Origin: Mycobacterium adipatum
GTDB taxonomy: Bacteria > Actinomycetota > Actinomycetes > Mycobacteriales > Mycobacteriaceae
Direction of reading: 5' to 3'
Length of the DNA stretch: 64,000 bases
Assembly: GCF_001644575.1 (NCBI RefSeq)
Contig: NZ_CP015596.1
Span: 310,001 to 374,000 of the forward strand
In this document: piece by piece, positions 35,572 through 44,674 of the stretch
Layout of the letters: each line of letters opens with the position of its first letter
Numbering within the stretch: position 1 is the first letter of the stretch
Notes under the pieces: model-generated
The model's input: the letters and a program-made list of their open reading frames with translations, nothing else
Told to the model about the DNA's origin: nothing
The model's database searches: none
Position numbers and translations under genes: made by a program

Positions 35572-37094
35572 CCGCTATCTCCTGGGTTACTCGAGTTGGT
35601 GACGGAGTACTTGACCCCATCGGGTCCGACCACCTCACCGCTGGACGGGCTGTAGACCGCCGATGGACCTGCTGCCGGAGTGTAGATGCACGGGTTGGGT
35701 TGCTGTCCACTGCAGGTGACCGTGCCCTGGCCAGGTGGGGTCAACGGGTCGCTGGTCGGCAGCGTCGACTCCGGCGGTGGGAGCTGGCTGGCCGGCAGCG
35801 GGTTCATCCCGTTGTTGATCGACGGCGCCGGAATCACCTGACCGGGGTTGACCGGCTGGGTGCAGCGCGCACCCGCGGCGGGGCAGTCGACGATCTGGTT
35901 CGGGTCGCCGTACCAGGGGTTGGTGCCCAGCGGCACGTACGGTTCCTCGCTTCGGCACTCCCGCGGGGTGGCCGCCCGCTTGCCCGGCACATCGGCGCAC
36001 GGGTAGTTACGCGCACCGCGGACCGCGTTGGGCGCGTCCTTGGGGATCTTGCAGTACAGGCCCTCCGGCAACGGGTCGGTGGAGGTGTCCGCCGGTGAGC
36101 GCCACTGCGAGGCCGGCAGGAAGCCGGTCAGGCAGGGCGGCGGGCTGTTGATTCCGAGGGCCAGGTGAATCAGTCCCTCCGGCGCGAAGATCGTGGACGT
36201 TTGCGCGATCGCCGCGCCCTGGGGCAGCACCACCAGCACCTGCTCGACGTTCTTGTTGTAGCGCTTGAGCATGTCGATGACGACTTCGAGATTGGCCAGC
36301 GTCTGCGGCAGCGATTCCTGCACATCGCTGAACACGGCGTTGAGCTGATCGGCCGTGGGTGCGGCCTGCTGCAGCCCGCTGCGCAGCGCCGCGTCCTTCT
36401 CGGCGGTCTGGGCGGTGATGGTGTTCAGGTTGGCCGCCCACCGTGAGATGGCGTCACCGGAGTTCACCTGTGAGTCGATGATCGGCCCGGAGTTCTCGAC
36501 GATATCGGTCACCGATGACAGATTCTCCCGGAAGTCACCGGCCAGCGCCTGGGTGCCGTCGACAAGGCGTTGCAGTGACGGCCCGAGACCGCCGACCGCC
36601 TTCGCCGTCTCGTCGAGCAGGACACTGATCTTCTCCGCCGGCAGCGCCGCCAGGCCACGCTGGGCCGAGTCGAGTGCCGGACCGACCTCCGCGGGCACCC
36701 GGCCCTTGGTGATGGTGTCGCCGTCGTTGAAGTACTGCCCGGTGTTCTCGGTGGAGACCAGATCGAGGAACTGTTCACCGACCGCCGACACCGAGTGCAC
36801 ATTGGCGACCGTGTCGACGGGCACCCTGGTGCTGTCCTCGATGTTCATCGTCACCCGGGCACCCTGTTCGGTGGGCTCCACCGAGGTGACCTTGCCGACG
36901 GTGGTACCGCGGAAGGTGACGTTGGCCGTCTCGTACAGCCCGGCCGAGTTGGGCAGATTCGCGTACAGGCGGTACATACCGATGCCGGCGTAGGCCGGCA
37001 GCCGTAGGTAGCCCAGCGACAGCACCACCAGTGCCACCACCGTCAACGCGACGAAGATGAGCAACTGGGTCTTGATCATTCGGGTCAGCAGCAT
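35541..37094 (-). CDS. mce1F: Mce-family protein Mce1F
   Basis: The 517-residue product has an N-terminal membrane helix (TQLLIFVALTVVALVVLSLGYL) and an MCE domain (YANLPNSAGLYETANVTFRGTTVGKVTSVEP, about residues 43-73). A helical needle region with coiled-coil character follows (LGPSLQRLVDGTQALAGDFRENL ...). The C-terminal 170 residues are Pro/Asn-rich with many cysteines. Mce1F is one of six subunits forming the periplasmic tunnel that carries fatty acids or mycolic acids to the YrbE permease. It starts 3 bases after mce1E and overlaps the next gene. Confidence 0.95.
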   Translation of the reverse strand: MLLTRMIKTQLLIFVALTVVALVVLSLGYLRLPAYAGIGMYRLYANLPNSAGLYETANVTFRGTTVGKVTSVEPTEQGARVTMNIEDSTRVPVDTVANVHSVSAVGEQFLDLVSTENTGQYFNDGDTITKGRVPAEVGPALDSAQRGLAALPAEKISVLLDETAKAVGGLGPSLQRLVDGTQALAGDFRENLSSVTDIVENSGPIIDSQVNSGDAISRWAANLNTITAQTAEKDAALRSGLQQAAPTADQLNAVFSDVQESLPQTLANLEVVIDMLKRYNKNVEQVLVVLPQGAAIAQTSTIFAPEGLIHLALGINSPPPCLTGFLPASQWRSPADTSTDPLPEGLYCKIPKDAPNAVRGARNYPCADVPGKRAATPRECRSEEPYVPLGTNPWYGDPNQIVDCPAAGARCTQPVNPGQVIPAPSINNGMNPLPASQLPPPESTLPTSDPLTPPGQGTVTCSGQQPNPCIYTPAAGPSAVYSPSSGEVVGPDGVKYSVTNSSNPGDSGWKEMLAPAG

Positions 37095-37097
37095 GCT

Positions 37098-38255
37098 CTA
37101 CTCCGACCTTTCGATCAGCGGACCGCCGGGCGCGTTGTTCGGGTTCGGCGTGAACCGCACGTCCGGGATCATCGTCGCCGGATCCCGGCCCCAGGCCTGT
37201 TCCAGTGCCCGCAGCATGCCCGAGATACCGGTGCCCGAGAGGAAACCGTTGTCGATGGCACTCAGGGTGAGGTCGATGGTGACCGACACGTTGATGTAGT
37301 CACCGCGGATCGCTTTCGGGATGTTCTCGATGTTGAACGGCACCGTCAGCAGCAGCTTCAGCGCACCGACCAGGTACGGCGAGGCCTTCGCCAGCTCCCG
37401 CAGCGGGCGCTGCAGGTTCTTCAGGTTGGTGTTCAGGTTGGCGTTGGTGTTGCTCAACGTCTCGTCGGCGGTCGCGCTCAGCCGGCCCAGTGCGGTCACC
37501 GCATCGGCGAACAGATCCCGGGTCTCCGCGAAATGCTGGATCAGCGGCGGGAACTCGGTGAGCACCCGGTCCAGCGTCTCGTTACGGTCGGCGACGATGG
37601 CAAGCAGCCGGTCGGTCGAATCGATGGCCCGGGTGATGTCCTGGCGCTGCTCGTTCAGCTCGAAGGTGAAGGTGTCGAGCCGATTCAGGAACTCCCGGAT
37701 CTCACCGGAGCGCCCCGTCAGGATCGCGTTGACCTCATTCTGGATCACCTCGATGTTCGGGATACCACCGCCGGTGAGGATGCCCGAGACGCTGGCCAGC
37801 GTCCGCTCGATGGTCGGGAACGCCGACGAACGCGCCAGCGGGATGGTGTCCCCGTTGCGCAGCGGCTCCGGCGACGGGGCCTCATCCTCGGGCTGGTCCA
37901 GTTCGACGTGCTGTGAACCCAGCAGTGAGGTCTGGCCGATGCGGGCCACCGCGTTCTGCGGCAGCTCGACACCGGGCTCCAGGTCCACCGTCAGCAGCGG
38001 CACCCAGTTCTTCAGCTCGATCTTGCGCACCCGGCCGACGAACACATCGGCCACCCGGACCCGGCTGTTGGCGTTGAGCGCCAACGTCTCCGGCATCTGG
38101 ATGTAGATCGTCGAGTGCCCGGACTGCGTGCCCGGCCCACCCGGCAACGGCACGTTGGCGATACCGCGCCACTGCCCACAGCCACTGAGCATCAGCCCGG
38201 CCGCGGCGAGCGCGACCGTGCGGATGCCGAGTCGTCTCCAGTTACGGCTCATCAC
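37098..38255 (-). CDS. mce1E: Mce-family lipoprotein Mce1E (LprK)
   Basis: The 385-residue product has a lipoprotein signal peptide (TVALAAAGLMLSGCGQW, lipobox LSGC), the feature that sets MceE proteins apart. The MCE domain reads IYIQMPETLALNANSRVRVADVFVGRVRKIEL (about residues 50-80). Needle-type helices follow (EFLNRLDTFTFELNEQRQD, SNTNANLNTNLKNLQRPL). The start may be GTG 38255 (GTGA overlap with mce1D) or ATG 38252. The lipid anchor probably fixes the tip of the Mce tunnel near the outer membrane. Confidence 0.94.
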   Translation of the reverse strand: MMSRNWRRLGIRTVALAAAGLMLSGCGQWRGIANVPLPGGPGTQSGHSTIYIQMPETLALNANSRVRVADVFVGRVRKIELKNWVPLLTVDLEPGVELPQNAVARIGQTSLLGSQHVELDQPEDEAPSPEPLRNGDTIPLARSSAFPTIERTLASVSGILTGGGIPNIEVIQNEVNAILTGRSGEIREFLNRLDTFTFELNEQRQDITRAIDSTDRLLAIVADRNETLDRVLTEFPPLIQHFAETRDLFADAVTALGRLSATADETLSNTNANLNTNLKNLQRPLRELAKASPYLVGALKLLLTVPFNIENIPKAIRGDYINVSVTIDLTLSAIDNGFLSGTGISGMLRALEQAWGRDPATMIPDVRFTPNPNNAPGGPLIERSE

Positions 38256-39895
38256 GCGCCACCTGCCTCTGCGGGCAGCGGAGGCCCGGGCGGAGCCGGC
38301 GCAGCGGGTGCTGCGGGCACGGCCACCGCCGCGGCCGGCGGCGGATCACCGGGGATCACACCGGGCGCCGGGATGGGCGGCGGCCCGGGCTGCGGGTACC
38401 ACGGCGGCGGCAGCGGGGTGTTCTCGCTGTACGCGTTCGGCGGGCCGGGCAGGTTGCCGCCCGGCGGCACACCGAAGGCCGGCGGTGCCGGCGGCGGCAC
38501 GATATCGGGCCCACCGAGCAACGCAGCCAACGAATCCGGAGTCAGCATGTTCGCGGTGAACGGCTGCACCTCGACGCCCTGCATACCGGGCGCGACGATC
38601 CAGCCCGGCTCGTGGTTGCCGTGCGAGAACAGGGTGTCGCGGGAGAAGATGCCCGGCACGGTGGTGTCCTTGTAGCCCGGGGGCGGACGCAGCCGCGGCT
38701 CGGAGTACGCGATCTGCTTGGGCAGCGTCATCGCACCGGCGGCCAGGTTCGCCCCGAACGGGATGTAGTTGAACTTCATCGCATCCATCACCGGCGCCAG
38801 GTACTGCGCGCACAACTCCGCGGACTCCTGGTAGCCGAGCCGGCTGCCGGCCTGGATCGAGCTGCAGATGAAGTTCAGCGGGTTGGAGAAGTTGGTGACG
38901 CCGGGCAGCACGGGCAGGCTGACGATGCCGCCCTGGTTGGGCGCCACCACGTTGACGACGTTGGCGACCAGGTTGGGATAGGCGTGCAGACCGGTCTCCA
39001 GGCCGTCCCGGGGTTCGGGCTGCAGAATCGCGTTCGTCACCTCCGCCAGGTTGTTGACGTCGTTGGTGAGCGGTGTGCCGTTCTCGTCGAGGAACTTCCG
39101 GGTGGTGGCCAGCACCGAGTTCAGATCGTCCAGCGCGGTGGCGACCTCACGGTCGGTGTTGGTGAACGAATTGGTGAACTGCGCCAGATCATTGTTGAGC
39201 GCCACGAACTGCTGGTCACTCTTGTGCAGGGCGTTGACGAAGACGGCCAGGCTCTTGACGATCCCGACGAAGTCACCGCGGCCCTCGTTGAGCGCGCTCA
39301 CCGCGTCCGACAGACCCTTGAGGGTCTTGTTGAACTGTTCGCCCTTGCCTTCGAAACCGTCGGCGAACGATTCGACGATGTCACCGAACGGGCCCTTCGG
39401 CTGCTCCGGTGTCGGCCCGAGATCGGCCAGCAGCCGGGTCACCTGATCGCGCACCTCGTCGTACTCGATCGGGACCTGGGTGCGGTCCTCGTCGATGACC
39501 GCACCGTCCTGCATCGCCGGCCCGCCGGTGTAAGGCGGGGACAGCTGGATGACCCGCGACGCCACCAGCGACGGGTTGAGGATGGAGGCGCTGGCGTTTT
39601 CGGGCACCTTGTACTTGCTGTCCCAGTGCAGGACGACCTTCATCCGGTCGCCCTCGGGTTCGATCGAGTCGATCGAGCCGACCCTGACGCCCATGATGAG
39701 CACCTTGTCGCCCGGGTACAGCGCCAGCGCCTGCGGGAAGTAGGCGGTGACCGTGGTGGTGGTCAGCTTCTTGTAGACGGTCCAGCCCACGGCGGCGGCG
39801 CCCACGGCGACGGCCAACACGATGGCGCCCATGATGACGGCCGCCTTCGAGAAGCGCGGCAACTGGATGTTGCGGATGTTGAAGATCGTCGACAT
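38252..39895 (-). CDS. mce1D: Mce-family protein Mce1D
   Basis: The 547-residue product has a membrane helix (AVIMGAIVLAVAVGAAAVGW), an MCE domain (TAYFPQALALYPGDKVLIMGVRVGSIDSIEP) and a needle region with helical repeats. Its proline-rich tail of about 90 residues (VPPPAPPAFGVPPGG ... GPPPIPAPG ... APAPPGPPLP) ends in AGGA. Such tails are usual in MceD and may span the cell wall. It starts 10 bases after mce1C and overlaps mce1E. Confidence 0.94.
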   Translation of the reverse strand: MSTIFNIRNIQLPRFSKAAVIMGAIVLAVAVGAAAVGWTVYKKLTTTTVTAYFPQALALYPGDKVLIMGVRVGSIDSIEPEGDRMKVVLHWDSKYKVPENASASILNPSLVASRVIQLSPPYTGGPAMQDGAVIDEDRTQVPIEYDEVRDQVTRLLADLGPTPEQPKGPFGDIVESFADGFEGKGEQFNKTLKGLSDAVSALNEGRGDFVGIVKSLAVFVNALHKSDQQFVALNNDLAQFTNSFTNTDREVATALDDLNSVLATTRKFLDENGTPLTNDVNNLAEVTNAILQPEPRDGLETGLHAYPNLVANVVNVVAPNQGGIVSLPVLPGVTNFSNPLNFICSSIQAGSRLGYQESAELCAQYLAPVMDAMKFNYIPFGANLAAGAMTLPKQIAYSEPRLRPPPGYKDTTVPGIFSRDTLFSHGNHEPGWIVAPGMQGVEVQPFTANMLTPDSLAALLGGPDIVPPPAPPAFGVPPGGNLPGPPNAYSENTPLPPPWYPQPGPPPIPAPGVIPGDPPPAAAVAVPAAPAAPAPPGPPLPAEAGGA

Positions 39896-39905
39896 CTACT
39901 CGGCC

Positions 39906-41492
39906 CTATCCCTGAGATCCGGGCGGAAGGAACGGCGGGTTACCGGGTAGCGGCTCGGTGCCCACCGGCGAGAGCTGCTGGCCCGGACCGGCCGGCGGCG
40001 GCGGTCCCGGCAGCGGCGGCGGCAGCGGCGCGCGACTCGGAATGGGTCCCGGCGGGGCCGGAACCCCGGGCGGACCGACCGGCACGGTGCGTGCCCCCGG
40101 CGGACCGGGCACCAGCGGCACCGGGGTACCCGGCACGTTGGGCGGCAACTGGCCGGGGATACCGGCGCTCGGGATACCCGGTGTCGGGCCGAGGCCGTGC
40201 GCGTTCGGATCGGAGGTCTGGACTCCGACGGGGCCCTGATAGTTCGGGCCGTACGGGTTGTCGCCGAACGGGCCGACGGTGAGATCCGCACAGGGCAGCG
40301 GGTTTCCGGGACGCGGCAGGCCGTCGGCCGGCGGCGTGTAGGAACACGGCGACCCCTTGGGCACGGCCGGGCCCGGGAACTCCGGGGTGCCTTCGAGCAC
40401 CCGCGGTGCCGGCGGCGGCGCGCCGTTCTCGAAACGGGTGCCGTTGGGATCCGGGAACTGGAAGGCGGGCAGGCCGGCGTTGCGCCAGAACTCCTCCGGG
40501 TTGATGCCGCGCTTCTTGAATGCGGCATCGACGAAGGGTTGCAGCAATGTGGGGGGCAGCAGGTTGACCAGCATCACCTTGAAGTACGGGCCCGAGGCCA
40601 GTGCCTCGGCCAGCGAGGTGACGAATTTGCCTGCGATGCTCAGGGTGTCGGCGAGGTCCTGCTTGCGCTCCACCAGGGTGTCACTGACGGTGTTGAGCTG
40701 CGTGAGCACCTTGTTGAGGTTCGGATTGTCGTTGATCAACCCGGAGACCTGCTCGGACACCCCGGAAATGCGCTCCAACAGCAGGTTGACGGCCTGACTG
40801 CGCTCGTTCACCGCGGCGAGCAGGGTCTGCGCGTTGACCAGCAGCGCGTTCACCTGACCGCTGCGGTCACCGAGCACGGTGGCGATCTTGTTGGCGTTGG
40901 CCAGCAGCTGCTTGAGATCCTCGTCGCGCTGACCGAGTGTGTCGGAGAACCGCTGCACACCCTCCAACGCGCCTTGCAGGTGCGGGTAGGTCTGATCGAC
41001 GGTCTCGGACAACACATTCAGCGACTGCTTGATGGCCTGGGTGTCCCAACCGGACGCCGCCTCGGTGACGTCCAGGAACGCGTCGTAGATCTGATAAGGC
41101 GTCTGGGTCTGTTCCACCGGCAGGAAGCCACGCGGTTTCAGCAGCGTGTCACCGCGCGGCTCGACCTCGATGTTCTTGCGGCCCAGCACGGTATCGGTGC
41201 GGATCGCCGCACGGCTCTCGGTGCCGATCTGGCGACCGCCGAGGGTGTAGCCGATCTCGACCTTGTCGCCCTTGATCTCCATGCTCTGCACGGTGCCGAC
41301 GTCGACGCCGGCGATGCGCACCTTGTCGGAGACGCTCAGACCTCCGGTGTCATTGAACTGTGCGTAGTAGGTCGGCACCGCGAACAGCATCGGCACGCTG
41401 GTGATGCTGGAACCGACACCGATGACCAGTGCCACCGTCACCACGCCCATCACACCCTTACGGATGCGGTCCGAACCCTGGATTGTCCTCAT
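39906..41492 (-). CDS. mce1C: Mce-family protein Mce1C
   Basis: Starting at the ATG 41492, which overlaps the mce1B stop (ATGA), the product is 528 residues. It has a membrane helix (GVMGVVTVALVIGVGSSITSV) and the MCE domain (YYAQFNDTGGLSVSDKVRIAGVDVGTVQSMEI). Needle-type helices follow. The tail of about 160 residues is extremely rich in Pro, Gly and Val (PGIPSAGIPGQLPPNVPGTP ...). Subunit of the Mce1 lipid tunnel. Confidence 0.94.
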   Translation of the reverse strand: MRTIQGSDRIRKGVMGVVTVALVIGVGSSITSVPMLFAVPTYYAQFNDTGGLSVSDKVRIAGVDVGTVQSMEIKGDKVEIGYTLGGRQIGTESRAAIRTDTVLGRKNIEVEPRGDTLLKPRGFLPVEQTQTPYQIYDAFLDVTEAASGWDTQAIKQSLNVLSETVDQTYPHLQGALEGVQRFSDTLGQRDEDLKQLLANANKIATVLGDRSGQVNALLVNAQTLLAAVNERSQAVNLLLERISGVSEQVSGLINDNPNLNKVLTQLNTVSDTLVERKQDLADTLSIAGKFVTSLAEALASGPYFKVMLVNLLPPTLLQPFVDAAFKKRGINPEEFWRNAGLPAFQFPDPNGTRFENGAPPPAPRVLEGTPEFPGPAVPKGSPCSYTPPADGLPRPGNPLPCADLTVGPFGDNPYGPNYQGPVGVQTSDPNAHGLGPTPGIPSAGIPGQLPPNVPGTPVPLVPGPPGARTVPVGPPGVPAPPGPIPSRAPLPPPLPGPPPPAGPGQQLSPVGTEPLPGNPPFLPPGSQG

Positions 41493-42520
41493 TGCGGTGT
41501 GCACCTCCCCGTCGGCTGGGTGGTCACCTTGACGACGCGGGTCGGGCCTCCCGGCTGGAGGCCGTTGAGCCGCAGCGACAGATCGCAGGCGTAGAAGTTG
41601 AAGAAGTCACCGTAGATGCCACCGGCGCGTCCGATGACCCGCAACGATGCCGGGATCTTCGCGACGATGTCGTTGACCTGATCGAGCTGATCGATCAGCG
41701 GCTGCTGGATGGTCTCCAGGTACCCGAACGTGTCCCGCAGCAGTGGCCGGTTGTCGGCCAGCAGATCCGACAGCGACCCGGCGGCATTGCTGATGTCGGC
41801 AACCGAGGCGCCGATCGGGTCGGCGCGGTCCTTCAGACCGGTGATCAGCGTCTCGAAATTCTTCAACGTGTCATCGAACTGCTTCTGGTGCTTGACCGTG
41901 GTGTCCAGGACCGTATTGAGGTTGGTGATGACCTCACCGATCGCCTGGTCGCGATCGGCCAGCGCGGACGTGAGCTCGGCCGTCTGGTCCAGGATGTTGT
42001 TGATCGTCCCGCCCTGGCCTTGGAAGATCGTGATGATCGAGGTCGCGATGTTGTTGACCTTGTCCGCGTCAAGGGATTTGAACAGCGGGCGGAATCCGCC
42101 GACCAGCGCGTCGAGGTCGAGCGCGGGTTCGGTGCGTTCCACCGGAATGGTGCTGCCGCCGGGCAGCACCGCGTCGCTGTCGCCGCGGCGCAGTTCCACG
42201 TAGCGGTTACCGATCAGATCCAGGTAGCGGATCGCGGCGGTGGTCTCCTGGAACAACTGGAGATTGCGTTCCACCGCGAAGTCGACCCGGACCTGGTTGC
42301 CGCCGTCGATGAGGACGACGTCCTCGACCTTGCCGACCTCGACGCCGTAGGCGCGCACGAACTGTCCGGCACGCAGGCCGCTGGCGTTCTCGAAAATCGC
42401 CGAATAGCCGGTGGTGCGGTCGAAGCGCAGCTGCGCGAAGACCACGAAGATGACCGCGGTGAAGGTGAGCAGCACCGCGGATATCGCACCGAGCTTGAAA
42501 ATCGTTCCCTTGATACTCAT
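41489..42520 (-). CDS. mce1B: Mce-family protein Mce1B
   Basis: The 343-residue product starts at MSIKGTIFKL (ATG 42520, preceded by GAGGTG). It has one membrane helix (LGAISAVLLTFTAVIFVVFAQL), the MCE domain (YSAIFENASGLRAGQFVRAYGVEVGKVEDVVL) and needle helices rich in Asp/Leu/Asn. It lacks the long Pro tail of its sisters, as MceB proteins do, and its length is close to Mce1B of M. tuberculosis (346 aa). It is 58 bases downstream of mce1A, the longest gap within the mce gene run. Confidence 0.94.
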   Translation of the reverse strand: MSIKGTIFKLGAISAVLLTFTAVIFVVFAQLRFDRTTGYSAIFENASGLRAGQFVRAYGVEVGKVEDVVLIDGGNQVRVDFAVERNLQLFQETTAAIRYLDLIGNRYVELRRGDSDAVLPGGSTIPVERTEPALDLDALVGGFRPLFKSLDADKVNNIATSIITIFQGQGGTINNILDQTAELTSALADRDQAIGEVITNLNTVLDTTVKHQKQFDDTLKNFETLITGLKDRADPIGASVADISNAAGSLSDLLADNRPLLRDTFGYLETIQQPLIDQLDQVNDIVAKIPASLRVIGRAGGIYGDFFNFYACDLSLRLNGLQPGGPTRVVKVTTQPTGRCTPQ

Positions 42521-42578
42521 GCGGGCACCTCGCAGGCTCGGGCCCCGCATGCCGTTTGTCGATTCGCTCCATAGTCGC

Positions 42579-43799
42579 TCATGGGTTGATCGTGTACTCC
42601 CCCACTTGGCGTCCCCAGACGTACTCGTTCATGATCGGCTGGCCGAGTTCGAAGTGGTTGTACGGCGCGATGCTCGCGCCGGTGTCCATCACCAGATACG
42701 GCATCGGCCACAGATCCCTGGTGATCGGCTGCCAGCAGCCGGGCCGCCCGCCCGGACCGCCACTGGCGTTGACGCGAGGCAGGTTGTCCGGGAAGACATA
42801 CGGGTTGCCGGCGCCCAGCACCGAGGAGCGCATCACCAGCGAGTAGCCGTTACCGCCCAGCGATGCCGCGAGCTTCGGGGCCACATCGTGGTAGTTGCGG
42901 ATGGTGCAGAGCAACTCGGGGCTGTAATAGTCCAGCAGCTTCGAGGTGGGCAGCAGGTCTTGCGCACCGCGCACCAGGTACGGCCCGCCCCGCTCGAAGA
43001 TGTCGGCGCCGGTGTTGCCGAAGCCCACGGCCGCCATCAGCGCCGCGTCGATATTGCCCTGCTCGTCGTTGAGCGCCTGAGCGGTGGTGACCGCGTTGCT
43101 CAGTCCGTCGAACAGATCCGGTGCCGCCTCGGAGTACACCTCGCCCAGGTCGGCCAGGCCGGCGATGTCGCGGCGGATCTGCGGCATCCGCGGATTCAGT
43201 TCGCCGAGAATGTCATTGCCGTCCACGATCGACTGACCGAACTTGTCGCCGAGCCCGTCGAGGGCCTGGGCGGCGGCGGTCAGGGTCTGGTTCAGCTTCA
43301 CCGGGTCGATCTGTTCGGCGATCTTCATGATCGTCTCGAACAGGGTGTTGAACTCGGTGGTGGTGCCGGAGGCCTCGATGGTGGCCCCGCTCGCCAGCCG
43401 GGTGGCCGCCGGGTTGTCCGGGGACAGGAAGGAGATGTACTTGTTGCCGAACACCGTGGTGGCCCGCAGTTCGGCCTCCACGTTGGACGGGATGAGCGAC
43501 AGATACTTCGGGTCGACGTCGAGGGTGAGCTTGGCTTTGGGAACCTCACCGACCGTGACCACACCGGCCTCGGTGAGGCGCCCGATCGGGACGCCGTTGA
43601 AGGTGACCTTGGAACCCGGGTCCATTGCCAGACCGGCACGTTCGGCCATCACCGTCAACTGGACCCGCTTCTCGAAGAAGCCGCGGAACTGCAGCCAGGT
43701 CAGGCTCAGGATGAGCGCACTGATCAGCAACAGCACCAGACCGGCCAGCTTGTAGGGCGGGGTCTTGGGTTTGTTCAGAGGTGCCTGCGAAGTCGTCAT
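42579..43799 (-). CDS. mce1A: Mce-family protein Mce1A
   Basis: The 406-residue product has a membrane helix (LAGLVLLLISALILSLTWLQF), the MCE domain (LTVMAERAGLAMDPGSKVTFNGVPIGRLTEAGVV) and helical needle sequence (LNQTLTAAAQALDGLGDKFGQ). The C-terminal region carries W and Y residues (CWQPITRDLWPMPYLVMDTG). It is somewhat shorter than M. tuberculosis Mce1A (454 aa), mainly by lack of a proline-rich tail. It begins 4 bases after yrbE1B. Confidence 0.95.
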   Translation of the reverse strand: MTTSQAPLNKPKTPPYKLAGLVLLLISALILSLTWLQFRGFFEKRVQLTVMAERAGLAMDPGSKVTFNGVPIGRLTEAGVVTVGEVPKAKLTLDVDPKYLSLIPSNVEAELRATTVFGNKYISFLSPDNPAATRLASGATIEASGTTTEFNTLFETIMKIAEQIDPVKLNQTLTAAAQALDGLGDKFGQSIVDGNDILGELNPRMPQIRRDIAGLADLGEVYSEAAPDLFDGLSNAVTTAQALNDEQGNIDAALMAAVGFGNTGADIFERGGPYLVRGAQDLLPTSKLLDYYSPELLCTIRNYHDVAPKLAASLGGNGYSLVMRSSVLGAGNPYVFPDNLPRVNASGGPGGRPGCWQPITRDLWPMPYLVMDTGASIAPYNHFELGQPIMNEYVWGRQVGEYTINP

Positions 43800-43803
43800 G
43801 GCG

Positions 43804-44673
43804 TTACACCGTGAGGTTGAAGTTCGGGTCGGTGCCGTACAGCGCCAACGAGGCCAACAGCACCACCAACACGATGGCGATCAGCGAGGTCCGCATCGAG
43901 CGGCCCACCGCCTCGCCCACGCCCACCGCGCCGCCGCTGGCGAAGTAGCCGAAGTAGCAGTGGTTCAACATGATGATGATCGACATGATGATGACCTCCA
44001 GGAACGACCACATGACGTCGTCGACGCGGAGGAACGTGTGGAAGTAGTGCTCGTAGGTACCGACCGACTGTGAATAGAACACCGTGGTGACCAGCTGAGC
44101 GGACAGGAAGGACAGCAGGATCGCCATCGCGTAGAGCGGGACGATGACGATGGCCCCGGCCATCAGGCGGGTGGACACCAGGTACGAGATCGACTTGATG
44201 CCCATCACTTCCAGCGCGTCGATCTCTTCGCTGATGCGCATGGCGCCGAGTTCGGCGGTCGCACCGGCGCCGACGGTGGCGGCCATCGCCTGGCCGGTGA
44301 CCACGGGCGCGACCACCCGGATGTTGGCCAGGGCGGCGAAGAATCCGGTGAAGGCCTCGACACCGATATTGCCCAGGGAGGCGAAGCCCTGGATGGCGAT
44401 CAGGGAGCCCGCCGAGAGGGTGACGAAGCCGATGATGGCCACGGTGCCGCCGATGACGGCCATCGCGCCGGTGCCCATGCCGATCTCGGCGACCAGGCGC
44501 AGCGCCTCGCGGCGGTAGTTCTTGAACGCGTGCGGAAGTGAACCGACCGCCTGCACCACGAACCAGGCGACATGGCCGATGCTGTCGAGGAATCGGGCGG
44601 GCCCGCCGGCGAAGCCGCGGGTGCGGTCGAACGCGCGGGGGAAGCGGGTCCGCAGGACTGCAGCTGTGCTCAC
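43804..44673 (-). CDS. yrbE1B: YrbE1B permease of the Mce1 system
   Basis: The 289-residue product is an MlaE-type permease with five or six membrane helices and the conserved loop ATVGAGATAELGAMRISEEIDALEVMGI (around residue 140), which couples to the ATPase MceG/Mkl. Its length equals that of M. tuberculosis YrbE1B. It starts with GTG one base after the yrbE1A stop. With YrbE1A it forms the inner-membrane channel at the base of the Mce tunnel. No ATPase gene is in the window; it is normally encoded elsewhere. Confidence 0.95.
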   Translation of the reverse strand: MSTAAVLRTRFPRAFDRTRGFAGGPARFLDSIGHVAWFVVQAVGSLPHAFKNYRREALRLVAEIGMGTGAMAVIGGTVAIIGFVTLSAGSLIAIQGFASLGNIGVEAFTGFFAALANIRVVAPVVTGQAMAATVGAGATAELGAMRISEEIDALEVMGIKSISYLVSTRLMAGAIVIVPLYAMAILLSFLSAQLVTTVFYSQSVGTYEHYFHTFLRVDDVMWSFLEVIIMSIIIMLNHCYFGYFASGGAVGVGEAVGRSMRTSLIAIVLVVLLASLALYGTDPNFNLTV

Positions 44674-44674
44674 G

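Noticed and set aside
38612..41594. Two long plus-strand frames antisense to mce1C and mce1D
   Set aside because: Both are shadows with the same Arg/Gln/Val/Asp bias; the mce genes on the other strand have strong domain support.
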